NCBI RefSeq assembly: GCF_000027225.1 | Contig: NC_013892.1 | Coordinates: 372,001-436,000 of the forward strand | DNA: 64,000 nucleotides | Origin: Xenorhabdus bovienii SS-2004 | Lineage (GTDB): Bacteria > Pseudomonadota > Gammaproteobacteria > Enterobacterales > Enterobacteriaceae | Direction: 5' to 3' | Part shown: positions 31,455 to 40,775 of the stretch, piece after piece | Layout: each line of letters opens with the position of its first letter | How positions within the stretch are numbered: the first letter of the stretch is position 1 | Made by a program: the position numbers and the translations under genes | The notes under the pieces: generated by a model | Databases searched by the model: none | Told to the model about the DNA's origin: nothing | The model's input: the letters and a program-made list of their open reading frames with translations, nothing else

Positions 31455-31876
31455 GTTGTGTCATGAATACCGTTCAGGTATTCCTCCTCCGGATATTAGG
31501 GGATCAAGGGCATGTACCTATTCTGTCACATAAGATTTGGCATTTCACCCTGCATAAATCGGTCTTTGACGCATCCAGCGATACCTTGTTTGAGCTGTGA
31601 ACGATAGCGGATGGAATAAAAAAATATTAATTAAAAGCCCCACTTATTTGTCTCAATAATATTAGAAAAACACATGATTTATTATTATCTGTTTAATTTA
31701 ATAGACTATTTTAGTTATTTGAATATGTAGAAAATAAGAATTGATGGGATGTGTTTTTGTTGCTAATCTGTAAATATATTGTTATTGGTTGTAAAGTAAA
31801 ACTAACGATTTAATTCGTATTTTAAAAATAACAAATAAAAGTCTATTTATTCAAATATGACAGTATAAGGGCGAAT
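31455..31876. other. Junction region between pyrI and the inserted block
   Basis: About 420 bases with no gene. The first ~45 bases keep the pyrI ribosome binding site; the rest is increasingly AT-rich. Any new pyrI promoter should lie here, on the minus strand. I see no clear IS end or target duplication. Confidence 0.5.
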
Positions 31877-32608
31877 ATGTTTCTATCTATTGCTATGGAA
31901 AATAACACCGTGGATAAAATCGCTGTTGAAAAACTTTTTGATTGGGAAGTAATTAATGGAATGCCTATCAATGAATGTCATGAACCTTTAGAGATAATTA
32001 CTGATACAGATAAATTAAGACAGCAATCTGCTTATTTTTTTGCTGGTATAAAAGGCTCCATTGAATATTGCACCGTAAGAGAAAATGTCGCCCGAAAATT
32101 AGTGATTGCATCACAGCTGCTACCTCCTCATTTAGGGCTTTTGGTATTAGATGGCTGGCGTTCACGGGAAACTCAGCAGGCATTACAGGAGCAAACACAG
32201 ATAAAAATAGCTGACCAATATCGCCATTTATCTGTTGAAGAACAAAAGGCACTTTTGCAGCAGTTTGTGGCTCCTGCGCCTACGGAACAGCACCAAATCA
32301 GTCCCCATCTGACGGGGGGATCCGTGGATGTGACGTTATTTGATGTGGCATCTGGCAAGCCCCTGTTTCTGGGAACTGAATTTGACGAAGTGACTGAGCT
32401 GTCTTATACGGCGGCGTTAGAAAAAGAACCCGAAAAAAATATGCCGGCCATTTTATATCGTCGGTTATTGTATAACGCCATGATTCAGGTTGGTTTTACT
32501 AACTTACCTACGGAATGGTGGCATTATGATTACGGCAATTCCCTGTGGGCATTTTATAAAAACGATATTGCCATTTATGGTGCTGTGGATGGAACGCGAA
32601 ACAGATAA
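31877..32608 (+). CDS. VanX/DdpX-type D-Ala-D-Ala dipeptidase family protein
   Basis: A 243-residue M15D peptidase. The zinc and catalytic motifs are visible: VLDGWRSRETQQALQ (Arg), SPHLTGGSVDV (S-x-H-x-x-G...D) and the E-x-x-H motif in EWWHYDYG. The family hydrolyses D-Ala-D-Ala; E. coli DdpX uses this for nutrition. No signal peptide is evident, so a cytoplasmic place is likely. An AAGGG sequence precedes the ATG by 7 bases. A DUF819 membrane protein follows 73 bases downstream and may import the dipeptide or export its product. Confidence 0.88.
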   Translation: MFLSIAMENNTVDKIAVEKLFDWEVINGMPINECHEPLEIITDTDKLRQQSAYFFAGIKGSIEYCTVRENVARKLVIASQLLPPHLGLLVLDGWRSRETQQALQEQTQIKIADQYRHLSVEEQKALLQQFVAPAPTEQHQISPHLTGGSVDVTLFDVASGKPLFLGTEFDEVTELSYTAALEKEPEKNMPAILYRRLLYNAMIQVGFTNLPTEWWHYDYGNSLWAFYKNDIAIYGAVDGTRNR

Positions 32609-32681
32609 CTAAATCGTTAATTATGTAATAAATGACAAAATAAAAATTATTTTATCGACTTGAACAACACCAGGGAAAATA

Positions 32682-33899
32682 ATGAACAATACTTTAATTA
32701 CCTCTGATAATTCATTAATGCTTTGGGCCTTTATTATGATTGCGGTTGCTGTGGCAATTATGGTAGAGCAGCGATACCGATGGGCATCTAAAATACCCGG
32801 TGCAGTTATCGCACTGATCATTGCAGTATTCGCGTCTAACTTAAATATCATTCCGACAGAAGCTCCTGTTTACGATGCAGTTTGGGGATATATCGTGCCA
32901 TTAGCAATCCCCTTGCTGTTATTCAAAACCAATTTACACAGTATTATCAAAGAAAGCTGGCGATTACTGATCTTATTTTTGATTTCTTCCGTTGCCACGA
33001 TGATTGGCGCGATAGTTTCTTTCCGGCTTTTTAAGGAGCATATCCCGGAACTGGATAAAATCAGCGGTATGATTTCGGCTTCATATACAGGAGGTGGGGT
33101 CAACTTTGCGGCAATGGCCGCCAAACTGGAACCTTCCCAAAGTATGACGGCATCCACTATCGTGGCCGATAATATGATGATGGCAGGTTACTTTATTATC
33201 CTGATAGCATTATCTGGCTGGACAGTAGCCAGGAAGTTCTGGGGCAGTCCTCATACTGACGCGATAGATAACGATCCAGACTTGGATAAATCCCAGACTT
33301 TTGCAGCCGCTTATTGGAAGCCGAAAAATATCGCTCTGAAAGATATCGCCTTATCGCTGGCATGGTCGATTTTTATCGTTGCGCTGTCATTTCAGTTATC
33401 TACATGGCTAAAAGCCCTGCTGGGGCAACCAAACAGTATTTATCAGGAACTGCTTTTCAGTTTGATATCCGATAAATACCTGATCCTTACAACTGTGACG
33501 TTTACTCTCGTCTCGATCTTTAAAGAAACATTCAGCAAACTGAATGGCACACAGGAATTGGGGACTTACGCTATTTATATGTTCTTTGTCGTGATTGGCA
33601 TTCCGGCATCAATTGAAGCCATCATTAGCCATGCACCACTGCTGTTTGCTTTTGTTTTTGTAATTGCCATGATCAACCTGTTACTGACCTTTGCTGCGGG
33701 AAAAGTGTTTAAATTTAGTCTGGAAGAGAACATTCTGGCCTGTAACGCCAATATCGGGGGGCCAACAACGGCAGCCGCTATGGCAATTAGCCGCGGCTGG
33801 GTCAATCTGGTCGGCCCGATTATGGTGATTGGTACAGTCGGTTATGTGATTGGCAACTATGTGGGGACTTTTGTGTACTTTATTGTGGGGCGGATGTAA
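32682..33899 (+). CDS. DUF819 (YjcL-type) integral membrane protein
   Basis: A 405-residue protein with about 11-12 hydrophobic helices. The hallmark SYTGGGVNFAAMA and the C-terminal CNANIGGPTTAAAMAI repeat-like motif are characteristic of the DUF819 family, which has two inverted halves like secondary transporters. Substrate unknown. Its place after the VanX-type dipeptidase suggests a shared D-amino-acid/dipeptide or cell-wall recycling role; that is inference from neighbourhood. Confidence 0.85.
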   Translation: MNNTLITSDNSLMLWAFIMIAVAVAIMVEQRYRWASKIPGAVIALIIAVFASNLNIIPTEAPVYDAVWGYIVPLAIPLLLFKTNLHSIIKESWRLLILFLISSVATMIGAIVSFRLFKEHIPELDKISGMISASYTGGGVNFAAMAAKLEPSQSMTASTIVADNMMMAGYFIILIALSGWTVARKFWGSPHTDAIDNDPDLDKSQTFAAAYWKPKNIALKDIALSLAWSIFIVALSFQLSTWLKALLGQPNSIYQELLFSLISDKYLILTTVTFTLVSIFKETFSKLNGTQELGTYAIYMFFVVIGIPASIEAIISHAPLLFAFVFVIAMINLLLTFAAGKVFKFSLEENILACNANIGGPTTAAAMAISRGWVNLVGPIMVIGTVGYVIGNYVGTFVYFIVGRM

Positions 33900-34458
33900 T
33901 TGAGGTTGTACTACGATAAATATCACTCATTTTTATTTAACTAAAATATTTATTGATATTTATCTAAATAATGAGAGCCTAATGGAATAGGCTAATTTTA
34001 ATTTTTGAAATTATTATTTTAATCTACCATCTATAATAATAATCCATTGTTTAAATTAATTTTTTCTTTGAATTGATTAAGTAACGCCTTGAGGCCTAAA
34101 CGTCTCAATCGTTATCGTAAGCATCACGAAAATCATCCCAAATTCGTAGTCAGTTATAAAACAGTTGCCTATAAAATTACCAATAGAAATAGTATGGTTA
34201 ATTTGAGGAGCTGACATCGTACTCTCAATAGCAATAGATCGGTTTTTCCGTTGCCTAAGAACGGAATAAGTATCACAATGGATCATTATTAAAGAAGAAA
34301 TCACGGTTTAGATTATAGCTATATCATGAATATTACTGCTCGATTCTCTCCTATGATTAAAACCGTGGTTATCCTTCAATAAGCCAACTCGGTGTTATTG
34401 GTTCACCTGCTATCATGTGGCCAATTTTTTGACCACTAGGTTAAAAATAGAGATTTTT
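33900..34458. other. Intergenic region before ydeP
   Basis: About 560 bases without a convincing gene. A 75-codon minus-strand frame (34077-34304) has no recognisable domain or ribosome binding site and is not called. The last 150 bases should hold the ydeP-like promoter. Confidence 0.45.
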
Positions 34459-36777
34459 ATGAAATTCAAATCAAAAATAGAACCTTATCACTCCGCAGCG
34501 GGTGGTTGGGGTTCACTAGAGGCAACAACACGTTTTGTTTTTGATAGTAAACAAGCCTTAAAAAATATGGTTAACCTGATGCGCATGAACAAAGCCAAAG
34601 GCTTTGATTGCCCGGGATGCGCGTGGGGAGATGACAACAAAAGCCTGTTCAGTTTCTGTGAGAACGGGGCTAAGGCAATGACTTGGGAGGCGACTCGCCG
34701 GCATGTCGATCAGGCATTTTTTGCGGCTTATAGCGTCAGTAAACTCTACCAACAGAGTGACTACTTCCTTGAATATCAGGGGCGGGTTGTTGAACCGATG
34801 CGTTATAACCATCAGACGGATCACTATGAACCGATTAGCTGGGATGATGCTTTTACCTTGATAGCCAAACACATTAAGGCGATGGAAAACCCTAATCAGC
34901 TAGAGCTGTATACATCCGGTCGAGCCAGTAATGAGGCGTCATGGCTTTATCAGTTGTTTGGCCGCGTGTTGGGAACGAATAACTTTCCCGATTGCTCAAA
35001 TATGTGCCATGAAGCCAGTGGTTACGGCCTGCTGAAAAGTTTGGGTGTGGGTAAGGGAACCATTCGGCTGAATGATTTTGATCATGCTGATGCCATCTTC
35101 GTTTTCGGCCAGAATCCCGGTACAAACCATCCACGGATGTTACACAGTTTACGCCATGCGGCTGAACGCGGCGCTCGGATCGTCACCTTTAATACCCTAC
35201 GCGAACGGGGTTTAGAACGTTTTGCCGATCCACAAAAGCCGCTCGAAGTGATTACCCCAAAGGCAGGCGCTATCAGCCATCGTTATTATCAGCCCAAACT
35301 TGGCGGAGATATGGCGGTGGTCAGGGGAATGGTCAAGGCACTGTTAGAAACTCACAACGCATTTCTGGCGGCTGGCAAATCAGGTATTTTTGATCTGGAA
35401 TTTATTTCGACTCATACGGAAGGTGTGGACGCTTATTTGCAAGAAGTTGCAGTAACGGAATGGGCATTTATTGAGAACCAATCCGGTCTGACGCAGGCAC
35501 AGTTACGTGAGGCGGCCACCATTTATCAGCATGCGGATCGGGTTATCTGTACTTGGGCAATGGGGATAACTCAACATAAGCACTCTTTGGATACTGTCCG
35601 TGAAATCGCAAACCTTCAATTGCTGTTTGGGCAGTTGGGTAAAAGCGGTGCGGGGCTGTGTCCGGTGCGTGGTCACAGTAATGTGCAGGGTAATCGCACG
35701 ATGGGGATTAATGAACAACCCACGAAGGCTTTCCTTGATAGCATGGCTGAACATTTTGGTTTCGAACCCCCTCGCGCCCACGGTCATCATGTTGTGAAAG
35801 CATTGAGTGCCATGCTGCGTGATGAAGTAAGAGTATTGATTGCTCTGGGAGGAAACCTTGCGGCGGCTGCGCCAGATAGCCCGCGCACAGAAGAGGCGCT
35901 TCGGCACTGTGATCTTACGGTTCATATCAGTACAAAACTTAATCGGAGTCATCTTATTACCGGTAAAAAAGAGGCGCTTATCCTGCCGGCGTTGGGGCGT
36001 ACTGAACAGGATATTCAGCTCAGTGGAGCGCAGTTTATTACGGTAGAAGACTCTTTCAGCATGGTGCATGCCTCAGAAGGGCTGAACAAACCTTTATTTG
36101 ATACTCAACGTTCTGAGACGGCGATTATTGCGGGCATTGCCAATGCAGTTGTAGGAAATACAGCAACGATTAACTGGTTAGAATTAGCCGGGAATTACAA
36201 TAAAATCCGCGATCACATTGCTGCGACCATTCCGGGGTTTGCTGATTTTAATAAAAAATGTGAACAGCCCGGCGGTTTCTACCTTGGTAATGCAGCGGCG
36301 GAGTTACGTTTTTCTACACCAAGTAAAAAGGCGCAGTTCAGTGATGCTTCACTGCCGGAAAGTCTCTTCCCGCAACTGGGCGAAACAGACGTTCCGTTTA
36401 CTCTGCAAACCTTACGCTCTCACGATCAATATAACACGACTATTTATGGCTTGGACGACCGCTATCGTGGGGTTTATGGTCAGCGGGAGGTGCTCTTTAT
36501 GAATCCAGAAGATATTGCTTTATTGGGGTATCAAGCGGGGGATCGGGTTGATATCGAGACAGTATGGAATGATGGTATTGAGCGCAAAGTGTATGGTTTT
36601 AAACTGGTTCCTTACGCCATTCCATGCGGGAACCTTGCGGCCTATTACCCGGAAACCAATCCATTAGTGCCGATGGATAGTATTGGCAATGGTACGGGCA
36701 CACCAACATCAAAATCTGTGCCGGTTAAATTATCACTGACTGAGATAGGTGAAGCGGAACCTCAGCGCCTTGTATAA
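34459..36777 (+). CDS. ydeP: YdeP-like FdhF/molybdopterin oxidoreductase
   Basis: A 772-residue cytoplasmic molybdopterin oxidoreductase of the FdhF/YdeP family; E. coli YdeP is linked to acid resistance. The N-terminal signature is HSAAGGWGSL and GFDCPGCAWGDD, where the two Cys replace the full CxxC Fe-S pattern of formate dehydrogenases. Molybdopterin-binding segments (PDCSNMCHEASGYGL, FGQNPGTNHPRM) and a C-terminal dinucleotide-binding domain (GLDDRYRGVYGQREVLFMNP) follow. I prefer the ATG at 34459; a GTG at 34417 lacks conserved residues. It is transcribed towards pyrB. Confidence 0.88.
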   Translation: MKFKSKIEPYHSAAGGWGSLEATTRFVFDSKQALKNMVNLMRMNKAKGFDCPGCAWGDDNKSLFSFCENGAKAMTWEATRRHVDQAFFAAYSVSKLYQQSDYFLEYQGRVVEPMRYNHQTDHYEPISWDDAFTLIAKHIKAMENPNQLELYTSGRASNEASWLYQLFGRVLGTNNFPDCSNMCHEASGYGLLKSLGVGKGTIRLNDFDHADAIFVFGQNPGTNHPRMLHSLRHAAERGARIVTFNTLRERGLERFADPQKPLEVITPKAGAISHRYYQPKLGGDMAVVRGMVKALLETHNAFLAAGKSGIFDLEFISTHTEGVDAYLQEVAVTEWAFIENQSGLTQAQLREAATIYQHADRVICTWAMGITQHKHSLDTVREIANLQLLFGQLGKSGAGLCPVRGHSNVQGNRTMGINEQPTKAFLDSMAEHFGFEPPRAHGHHVVKALSAMLRDEVRVLIALGGNLAAAAPDSPRTEEALRHCDLTVHISTKLNRSHLITGKKEALILPALGRTEQDIQLSGAQFITVEDSFSMVHASEGLNKPLFDTQRSETAIIAGIANAVVGNTATINWLELAGNYNKIRDHIAATIPGFADFNKKCEQPGGFYLGNAAAELRFSTPSKKAQFSDASLPESLFPQLGETDVPFTLQTLRSHDQYNTTIYGLDDRYRGVYGQREVLFMNPEDIALLGYQAGDRVDIETVWNDGIERKVYGFKLVPYAIPCGNLAAYYPETNPLVPMDSIGNGTGTPTSKSVPVKLSLTEIGEAEPQRLV

Positions 36778-36802
36778 TTCTTTGTAACTCAATGAGAAAT
36801 AC

Positions 36803-36826
36803 GCCTCCAATCAGGAGGCGTTATCA
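36803..36826 (+). terminator. Hairpin after ydeP
   Basis: The perfect eight-base stem ACGCCTCC/GGAGGCGT with an AATCA loop lies 25 bases after the ydeP stop. The T run is weak. Between here and pyrB, the minus strand holds a roughly 29-codon open stretch that may be a gene remnant; I cannot identify it. Confidence 0.5.
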
Positions 36827-36917
36827 GATTCGTCCAGCGTTGCTAGGGTGAGTTTCTGCTGGTCGATCATCTTGCCATTGCGCTGAAAGGCCGCTGGCGG
36901 CAAACTAACCTATCTCA

Positions 36918-37859
36918 TCATTTTTCTATGACGACATTTTCATTCAATACCAGTGCCAGCAATGCCTGACGGGCGAAAATGCCGTTACCTGCCTGCTGGA
37001 AATAGTAGGCATAAGGGGTTTTATCGACATCTACGGTGATTTCATCGATACGTGGCAGTGGATGCAGCACTTTCAAATTCTCTTTAACATTAACCAGATC
37101 AGCGGCATGCAGCACGAACTGAGCTTTGATATTGGCGTACTCGGAAGGGTCAAGACGCTCTTTCTGCACACGGGTCATATAGAGGATATCCAGTTCAGGC
37201 ATGACATCTTCAAAATTATGGTGAATGCTGTAGCTGACCTGCTTCTCATCCAGCATATGCAGGATATAGCTTGGCATGGCCAAAGCATCCGGGGCGATAA
37301 AGCAGAAATGGTTGCCGCTGAATTTTGCCAGTGCCTGTGTTAACGAGTGGACAGTCCGGCCATATTTCAAATCACCAACCATAGCAATTTTCAGGTTATC
37401 CAGCTTGTGTTGAGTCTCTTGAATGGTGAACAGATCGAGCAGAGTCTGGGTTGGGTGCTGGTTTGCACCATCACCGGCGTTAATGACAGGAATATGGCCG
37501 GAGAATTCAGAAGCAAGACGAGCGGCGCCTTCCTGTGGATGGCGCATCACAATTGCATCGGTATACTGGCTGATAATAGAAATGGTATCGGCCAGTGTTT
37601 CCCCTTTTTTACCCAAGGAAGTATTGTTGCTATCAGCAAAACCGACAACGGAAGCGCCGAGTCGCTGAATGGCTGTTTCAAAAGAGAGGCGGGTGCGTGT
37701 AGAGGCTTCAAAAAAGCAGCTTGCGATCGCCTTGTGTTTTAGTAATTCAGTCTGTGGATTGGCTTTCAATGCTGCTGCCGTCTGCAATACCAATTCCAGA
37801 TCCGTGCGACTCAGATCATTAATTGAAATGATATGCTTGCGATATAACGGATTAGCCAT
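36918..37859 (-). CDS. pyrB: Aspartate carbamoyltransferase catalytic chain PyrB
   Basis: PyrB makes N-carbamoyl-aspartate, the first committed pyrimidine intermediate. The 313-residue protein carries the carbamoyl-phosphate loop STRTRLSF, the TSLGKKGE loop with the active-site Lys, and [10 protein letters not shown]. The ATG at 37859 ([11 protein letters not shown]) follows a GAGGA ribosome binding site; the longer frame to 37883 runs back into the attenuator. Its leader peptide, attenuator and promoter are intact upstream, but pyrI is not downstream. Confidence 0.97.
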   Translation of the reverse strand: MANPLYRKHIISINDLSRTDLELVLQTAAALKANPQTELLKHKAIASCFFEASTRTRLSFETAIQRLGASVVGFADSNNTSLGKKGETLADTISIISQYTDAIVMRHPQEGAARLASEFSGHIPVINAGDGANQHPTQTLLDLFTIQETQHKLDNLKIAMVGDLKYGRTVHSLTQALAKFSGNHFCFIAPDALAMPSYILHMLDEKQVSYSIHHNFEDVMPELDILYMTRVQKERLDPSEYANIKAQFVLHAADLVNVKENLKVLHPLPRIDEITVDVDKTPYAYYFQQAGNGIFARQALLALVLNENVVIEK

Positions 37860-37902
37860 GTTTACGTTCCTCTTTTTACTCATAGCCCTGCCTGTCCAGG
37901 CA

Positions 37903-37932
37903 AAAAAAAGCCCCTCAAATGAGGGGCTTTTT
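37903..37932 (-). terminator. pyrB attenuator
   Basis: On the minus strand, AAAAAGCCCCTC-attt-GAGGGGCTTTTTTTT forms a strong stem and T run 44 bases before pyrB. The leader-peptide stop codon lies inside the stem, the arrangement needed for UTP-sensitive attenuation as in E. coli pyrBI. Confidence 0.9.
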
Positions 37933-38037
37933 CAATGATCGGTTTTGCAATGGGAAAAATAATGCGCCCAAGCTGCCAGCAGGCAGTTTTTCGTTAGCTT
38001 GATGCTTTGTAACATCGTGTGTGGTGCAGTATTTCAT
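37915..38037 (-). CDS. pyrL: PyrL leader peptide
   Basis: A 40-codon frame starts at the ATG at 38037 after GGGAGAA and ends at a TGA inside the attenuator stem. It includes a Phe-Phe-Pro-Leu stretch (GALFFPLQN) encoded by a T-rich tract, TTATTTTTCCC, where RNA polymerase is expected to pause when UTP is low. E. coli PyrL has a comparable FFFPL segment. Coupled translation would then break the attenuator and allow pyrB expression. Confidence 0.85.
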   Translation of the reverse strand: MKYCTTHDVTKHQANEKLPAGSLGALFFPLQNRSLKKPLI

Positions 38038-38062
38038 ATTTTCTCCCAGCAAATCGTCGCGC

Positions 38063-38090
38063 ATTATACTCACGATAGCATTCATCGCAA
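38063..38090 (-). promoter_or_regulatory. pyrL-pyrB promoter
   Basis: Reading the minus strand, a TTGCGA -35 box (38085-38090) and a perfect TATAAT -10 box (38063-38068) are separated by 16 bases. They lie about 25 bases before the pyrL start. Confidence 0.75.
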
Positions 38091-38429
38091 GGTTTGCCGG
38101 AAGAAATTTTTATTCTGTATGATGTGGGGGAAGGCTGGTGATTGAGAGAGGAAACCTAAACCTACAGTCGTAAGCATTTAAGAATCAAAAAAACAAAAAT
38201 CAGACTAAATTTTTTTCAAAAATTGCTATACCCGAAAAAATTTAATAAATAAAATTGATCACTTAGCTCATCGATTTATTAATGAAATTATTTTACAGAA
38301 AATTAATCCACAATTAGTTTTAATTTGAATATAACTAAACTAGTTCGCATAATATGTTGTTGCCTTCCATTTTTTTTGTTATCTTTTTTTCATTTTACAT
38401 ACAATGATGCTATTTATGAGAATCTGAGA

Positions 38430-39176
38430 ATGAAAACATATATTTTTGATTTAGATGGAACCATTATTACTAATGGACAACCAATACATAATGTGATTGC
38501 CGAAAAAATAAAACAATTATGTAGTAGTGGTTCAGTTATTTTCGCATCAGCCAGACCTATCAGAGATATGCTACCGTTGCTACCGCATGAACTTCATAAT
38601 TGTCTTATGATTGGGTGTAATGGAGGGATGGCTTGGCAGAATGGTGATTTTTTATTTTCACATAGTTTTAATCCAGAACATTTTTCTAGAGTTATTGCAT
38701 TCTTGAAAGAAGAAAAGATACCATACGTTATTGATGGAGTATGGTATTTTTCTGTTTCTGAAATAAATCATGATTTCCACAACTATATGAGGACATTATC
38801 TACTTATGAGAAAGAAGAAAAAGAGCTATTAAGTGAAAAGATAACAAAAATTTTGGTATTAGATGGAGAAAGCAGAACTAAAATCGATCGATTTCTTGAA
38901 CGTGAAGGTTTTAAATACAATATTAACCATCATAAGGCAGATAACCTATTTGATATAACACCTCAATCTGAAGATAAGTACCAATCCCTCTGTAAATTGG
39001 GTGTCGATTTCAATAATGCTATAGTTTTTGGTAATGATGAAAACGATTACGCAATGCTTGATAATGCAAAAATTTCAGTTTTTATAGGCGCAATGAAAGA
39101 TTACCCTAACGCAAATTTTTATTGTCGTACAGAATATATTCCATCTATATTAGGTGAGGTCACTGATTCATTTTAA
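38430..39176 (+). CDS. HAD-superfamily Cof-type phosphatase
   Basis: A 248-residue HAD hydrolase. Motif I, YIFDLDGTI, lies at residues ~4-12 and motif IV, FGNDENDYAM, near the C-terminus. The C2-type cap between them fits the Cof/IIB subfamily of sugar-phosphate phosphatases. I start at the ATG at 38430; the frame extends 35 codons upstream through a hydrophobic stretch, but the HAD motif should be near the N-terminus. AT-rich, with no functional neighbour other than a decayed gene 3'. Substrate unknown. Confidence 0.85.
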   Translation: MKTYIFDLDGTIITNGQPIHNVIAEKIKQLCSSGSVIFASARPIRDMLPLLPHELHNCLMIGCNGGMAWQNGDFLFSHSFNPEHFSRVIAFLKEEKIPYVIDGVWYFSVSEINHDFHNYMRTLSTYEKEEKELLSEKITKILVLDGESRTKIDRFLEREGFKYNINHHKADNLFDITPQSEDKYQSLCKLGVDFNNAIVFGNDENDYAMLDNAKISVFIGAMKDYPNANFYCRTEYIPSILGEVTDSF

Positions 39177-39511
39177 AGAGGTGCTAATAAATTTTATTTA
39201 AATAAACAACAAATCGCATTAGAATGCATAGAAAATCTTATTTATCTTCAAAAAATAGTATGTGGCTGTATCTCTTGTGAGCCAATAATAAAATTGGAAT
39301 TATATTTATCTAAAATAATATCATGGAACACTGTTTAAAAAATATGGAATGGAGAATTTGATCACGTTGTGCTGGGTTTGGGGGAGTTTGATGAGGATGG
39401 CAATGTGAGTATATCTCATTTTGTTTTAGAAAAAAGAAAGCACTAAAACGACTTTCTTATATTTGTTTCCGTGCTAGTGATAAAAAAGATGTTAAATATT
39501 TAGCGGGGTAA
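39177..39511 (+). pseudogene. Decayed unidentified gene
   Basis: Directly after the HAD stop, protein-like sequence runs in one frame (NKQQIALECIENLIYLQKIV), meets an in-frame TAA at 39336-39338, resumes in the same frame (EFDHVVLGLGEFDEDGNVSI), and continues after a shift at an A-rich tract near 39428 (LKRLSYICFRASDKKDVKYL) to a TAA at 39509-39511. No start codon is in place. The size (~110 residues) and acidic, AT-rich character recall small immunity-type proteins, but I cannot identify the family. Confidence 0.45.
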
Positions 39512-39660
39512 TATGAGTATTGATCAGGAATTTATTATTAATTTTTGTACTACTGCGTGGTATCGATGTTATGATTGGCATAACTCAGTCCGATCGGTGC
39601 TTTTAGTTTGGCGATTAATCAGAACGCCCCATTTGGATTGAGCCCCTCTCTGGTATTCCA

Positions 39661-40398
39661 TTATTCGAAATAATTATTTCTTTTTATTTGAACTCTTAAA
39701 AATAAGCCTAATCGAACCAGTATTTCAATTGCTTGGCGTTCAATAATAAATTCCATAAGCATTTTTTTATTGCTAATACCGATTATTTCGAAAGCCCTTT
39801 TTAAGTGCGTTTTCACTGTGTTGCTTTCTATAGATAATAATCTTGCTATCTCTTTAATTGATGTATTCAGAGTGGAAAGAGAGAGGCATTCTATTTGTCT
39901 GCAAGATAACTGATATCCTAATATATTATTAATTAAATTATATATTTCGATATTTCTTATATCAAGTGTTGGAGAGCAGGGTAAACCTATAAGTTGTGAA
40001 ATAATATTTTGAATATTTATTTTTGTATGGTAATCGATAATTTTTCCATCGTTCATAACAATTTCTGTTGTTCCCTGGCAAGTAACCTGTTTACCTGTCG
40101 CAGAAATTGAATAAAATTCACCAAGATGTTTTCCTTCGGCTTCCCAATCAATAATAATATTTTCATTATGAACGTAAAGGTTATTTTCTTTATATACCAA
40201 ATTAGGAAAGGCTCTGTGCCAAATTTTCAATAGTGCTATAAAAGATTCAATTCCAACATAAGTTCCAATAGGGCTTTTGATAACTGTATCTTTTTGTATC
40301 ATTTGTCTTAAAATATTTGTTGTTGTTTTTGACACCAAAATTTCATTCATGAAATCCCTGGCTTGAATTATATTCATTTCTTTTTGATTAAAAATCAT
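39661..40398 (-). CDS. SnoaL-like domain fused to LuxR-type HTH regulator
   Basis: A 245-residue probable regulator. Residues ~10-130 look like a SnoaL/NTF2-like polyketide-cyclase domain (TYVGIESFIALLKIWHRAFPNL, then EAEGKHLGEFYSISATGKQV), a fold that binds small hydrophobic or aromatic molecules. Residues ~160-225 are a LuxR/GerE helix-turn-helix (LSCRQIECLSLSTLNTSIKEI and ESNTVKTHLKRAFEIIGI). It lacks the N-acyl-homoserine lactone domain. Being last in the anthranilate block, with 377 AT-rich bases upstream, it probably controls that block in response to its product or an intermediate. An internal ATG eight codons in is possible. Confidence 0.78.
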   Translation of the reverse strand: MIFNQKEMNIIQARDFMNEILVSKTTTNILRQMIQKDTVIKSPIGTYVGIESFIALLKIWHRAFPNLVYKENNLYVHNENIIIDWEAEGKHLGEFYSISATGKQVTCQGTTEIVMNDGKIIDYHTKINIQNIISQLIGLPCSPTLDIRNIEIYNLINNILGYQLSCRQIECLSLSTLNTSIKEIARLLSIESNTVKTHLKRAFEIIGISNKKMLMEFIIERQAIEILVRLGLFLRVQIKRNNYFE

Positions 40399-40775
40399 AA
40401 ATTTTTACTCTTTTATTATTTGTTATTCTTGTTTCTAATTAAAATATTTTATTTTTAGTTGAATTAAATATTTTGGATTATTAAAGTAATTCATATGCGT
40501 AATGTCAAGGTGTAATAATTTTATGAAATAAAACTTATAGGGTTTTATTAATTATGATGTGATTCTTATCTTTTTGAATATTAATGCTATTTTATGTTTT
40601 TTGTTATATTTTTAGTTTAAAAATTGATATGGGGATATTAATTTATATTGTAATAACTAAGTGTAATTAAATATAATTGGAATAGTTTCTATAAATAACT
40701 ATAAGTAGAATGGTACTGATTTATATAATCAATACCATAGGAAGTGGATGTTGCTCTGACGTATACTAAGGAAAA
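40399..40775. other. AT-rich region upstream of the LuxR-type gene
   Basis: 377 bases, very AT-rich, no gene seen on either strand. Likely carries the promoter of the SnoaL-LuxR regulator (minus strand) and 3' sequences of the biosynthetic operon. Confidence 0.5.

Noticed and set aside
34077..34304. 75-codon minus-strand ORF before ydeP
   Set aside because: No recognisable domain, start signal or neighbour logic; a remnant cannot be excluded but cannot be supported.
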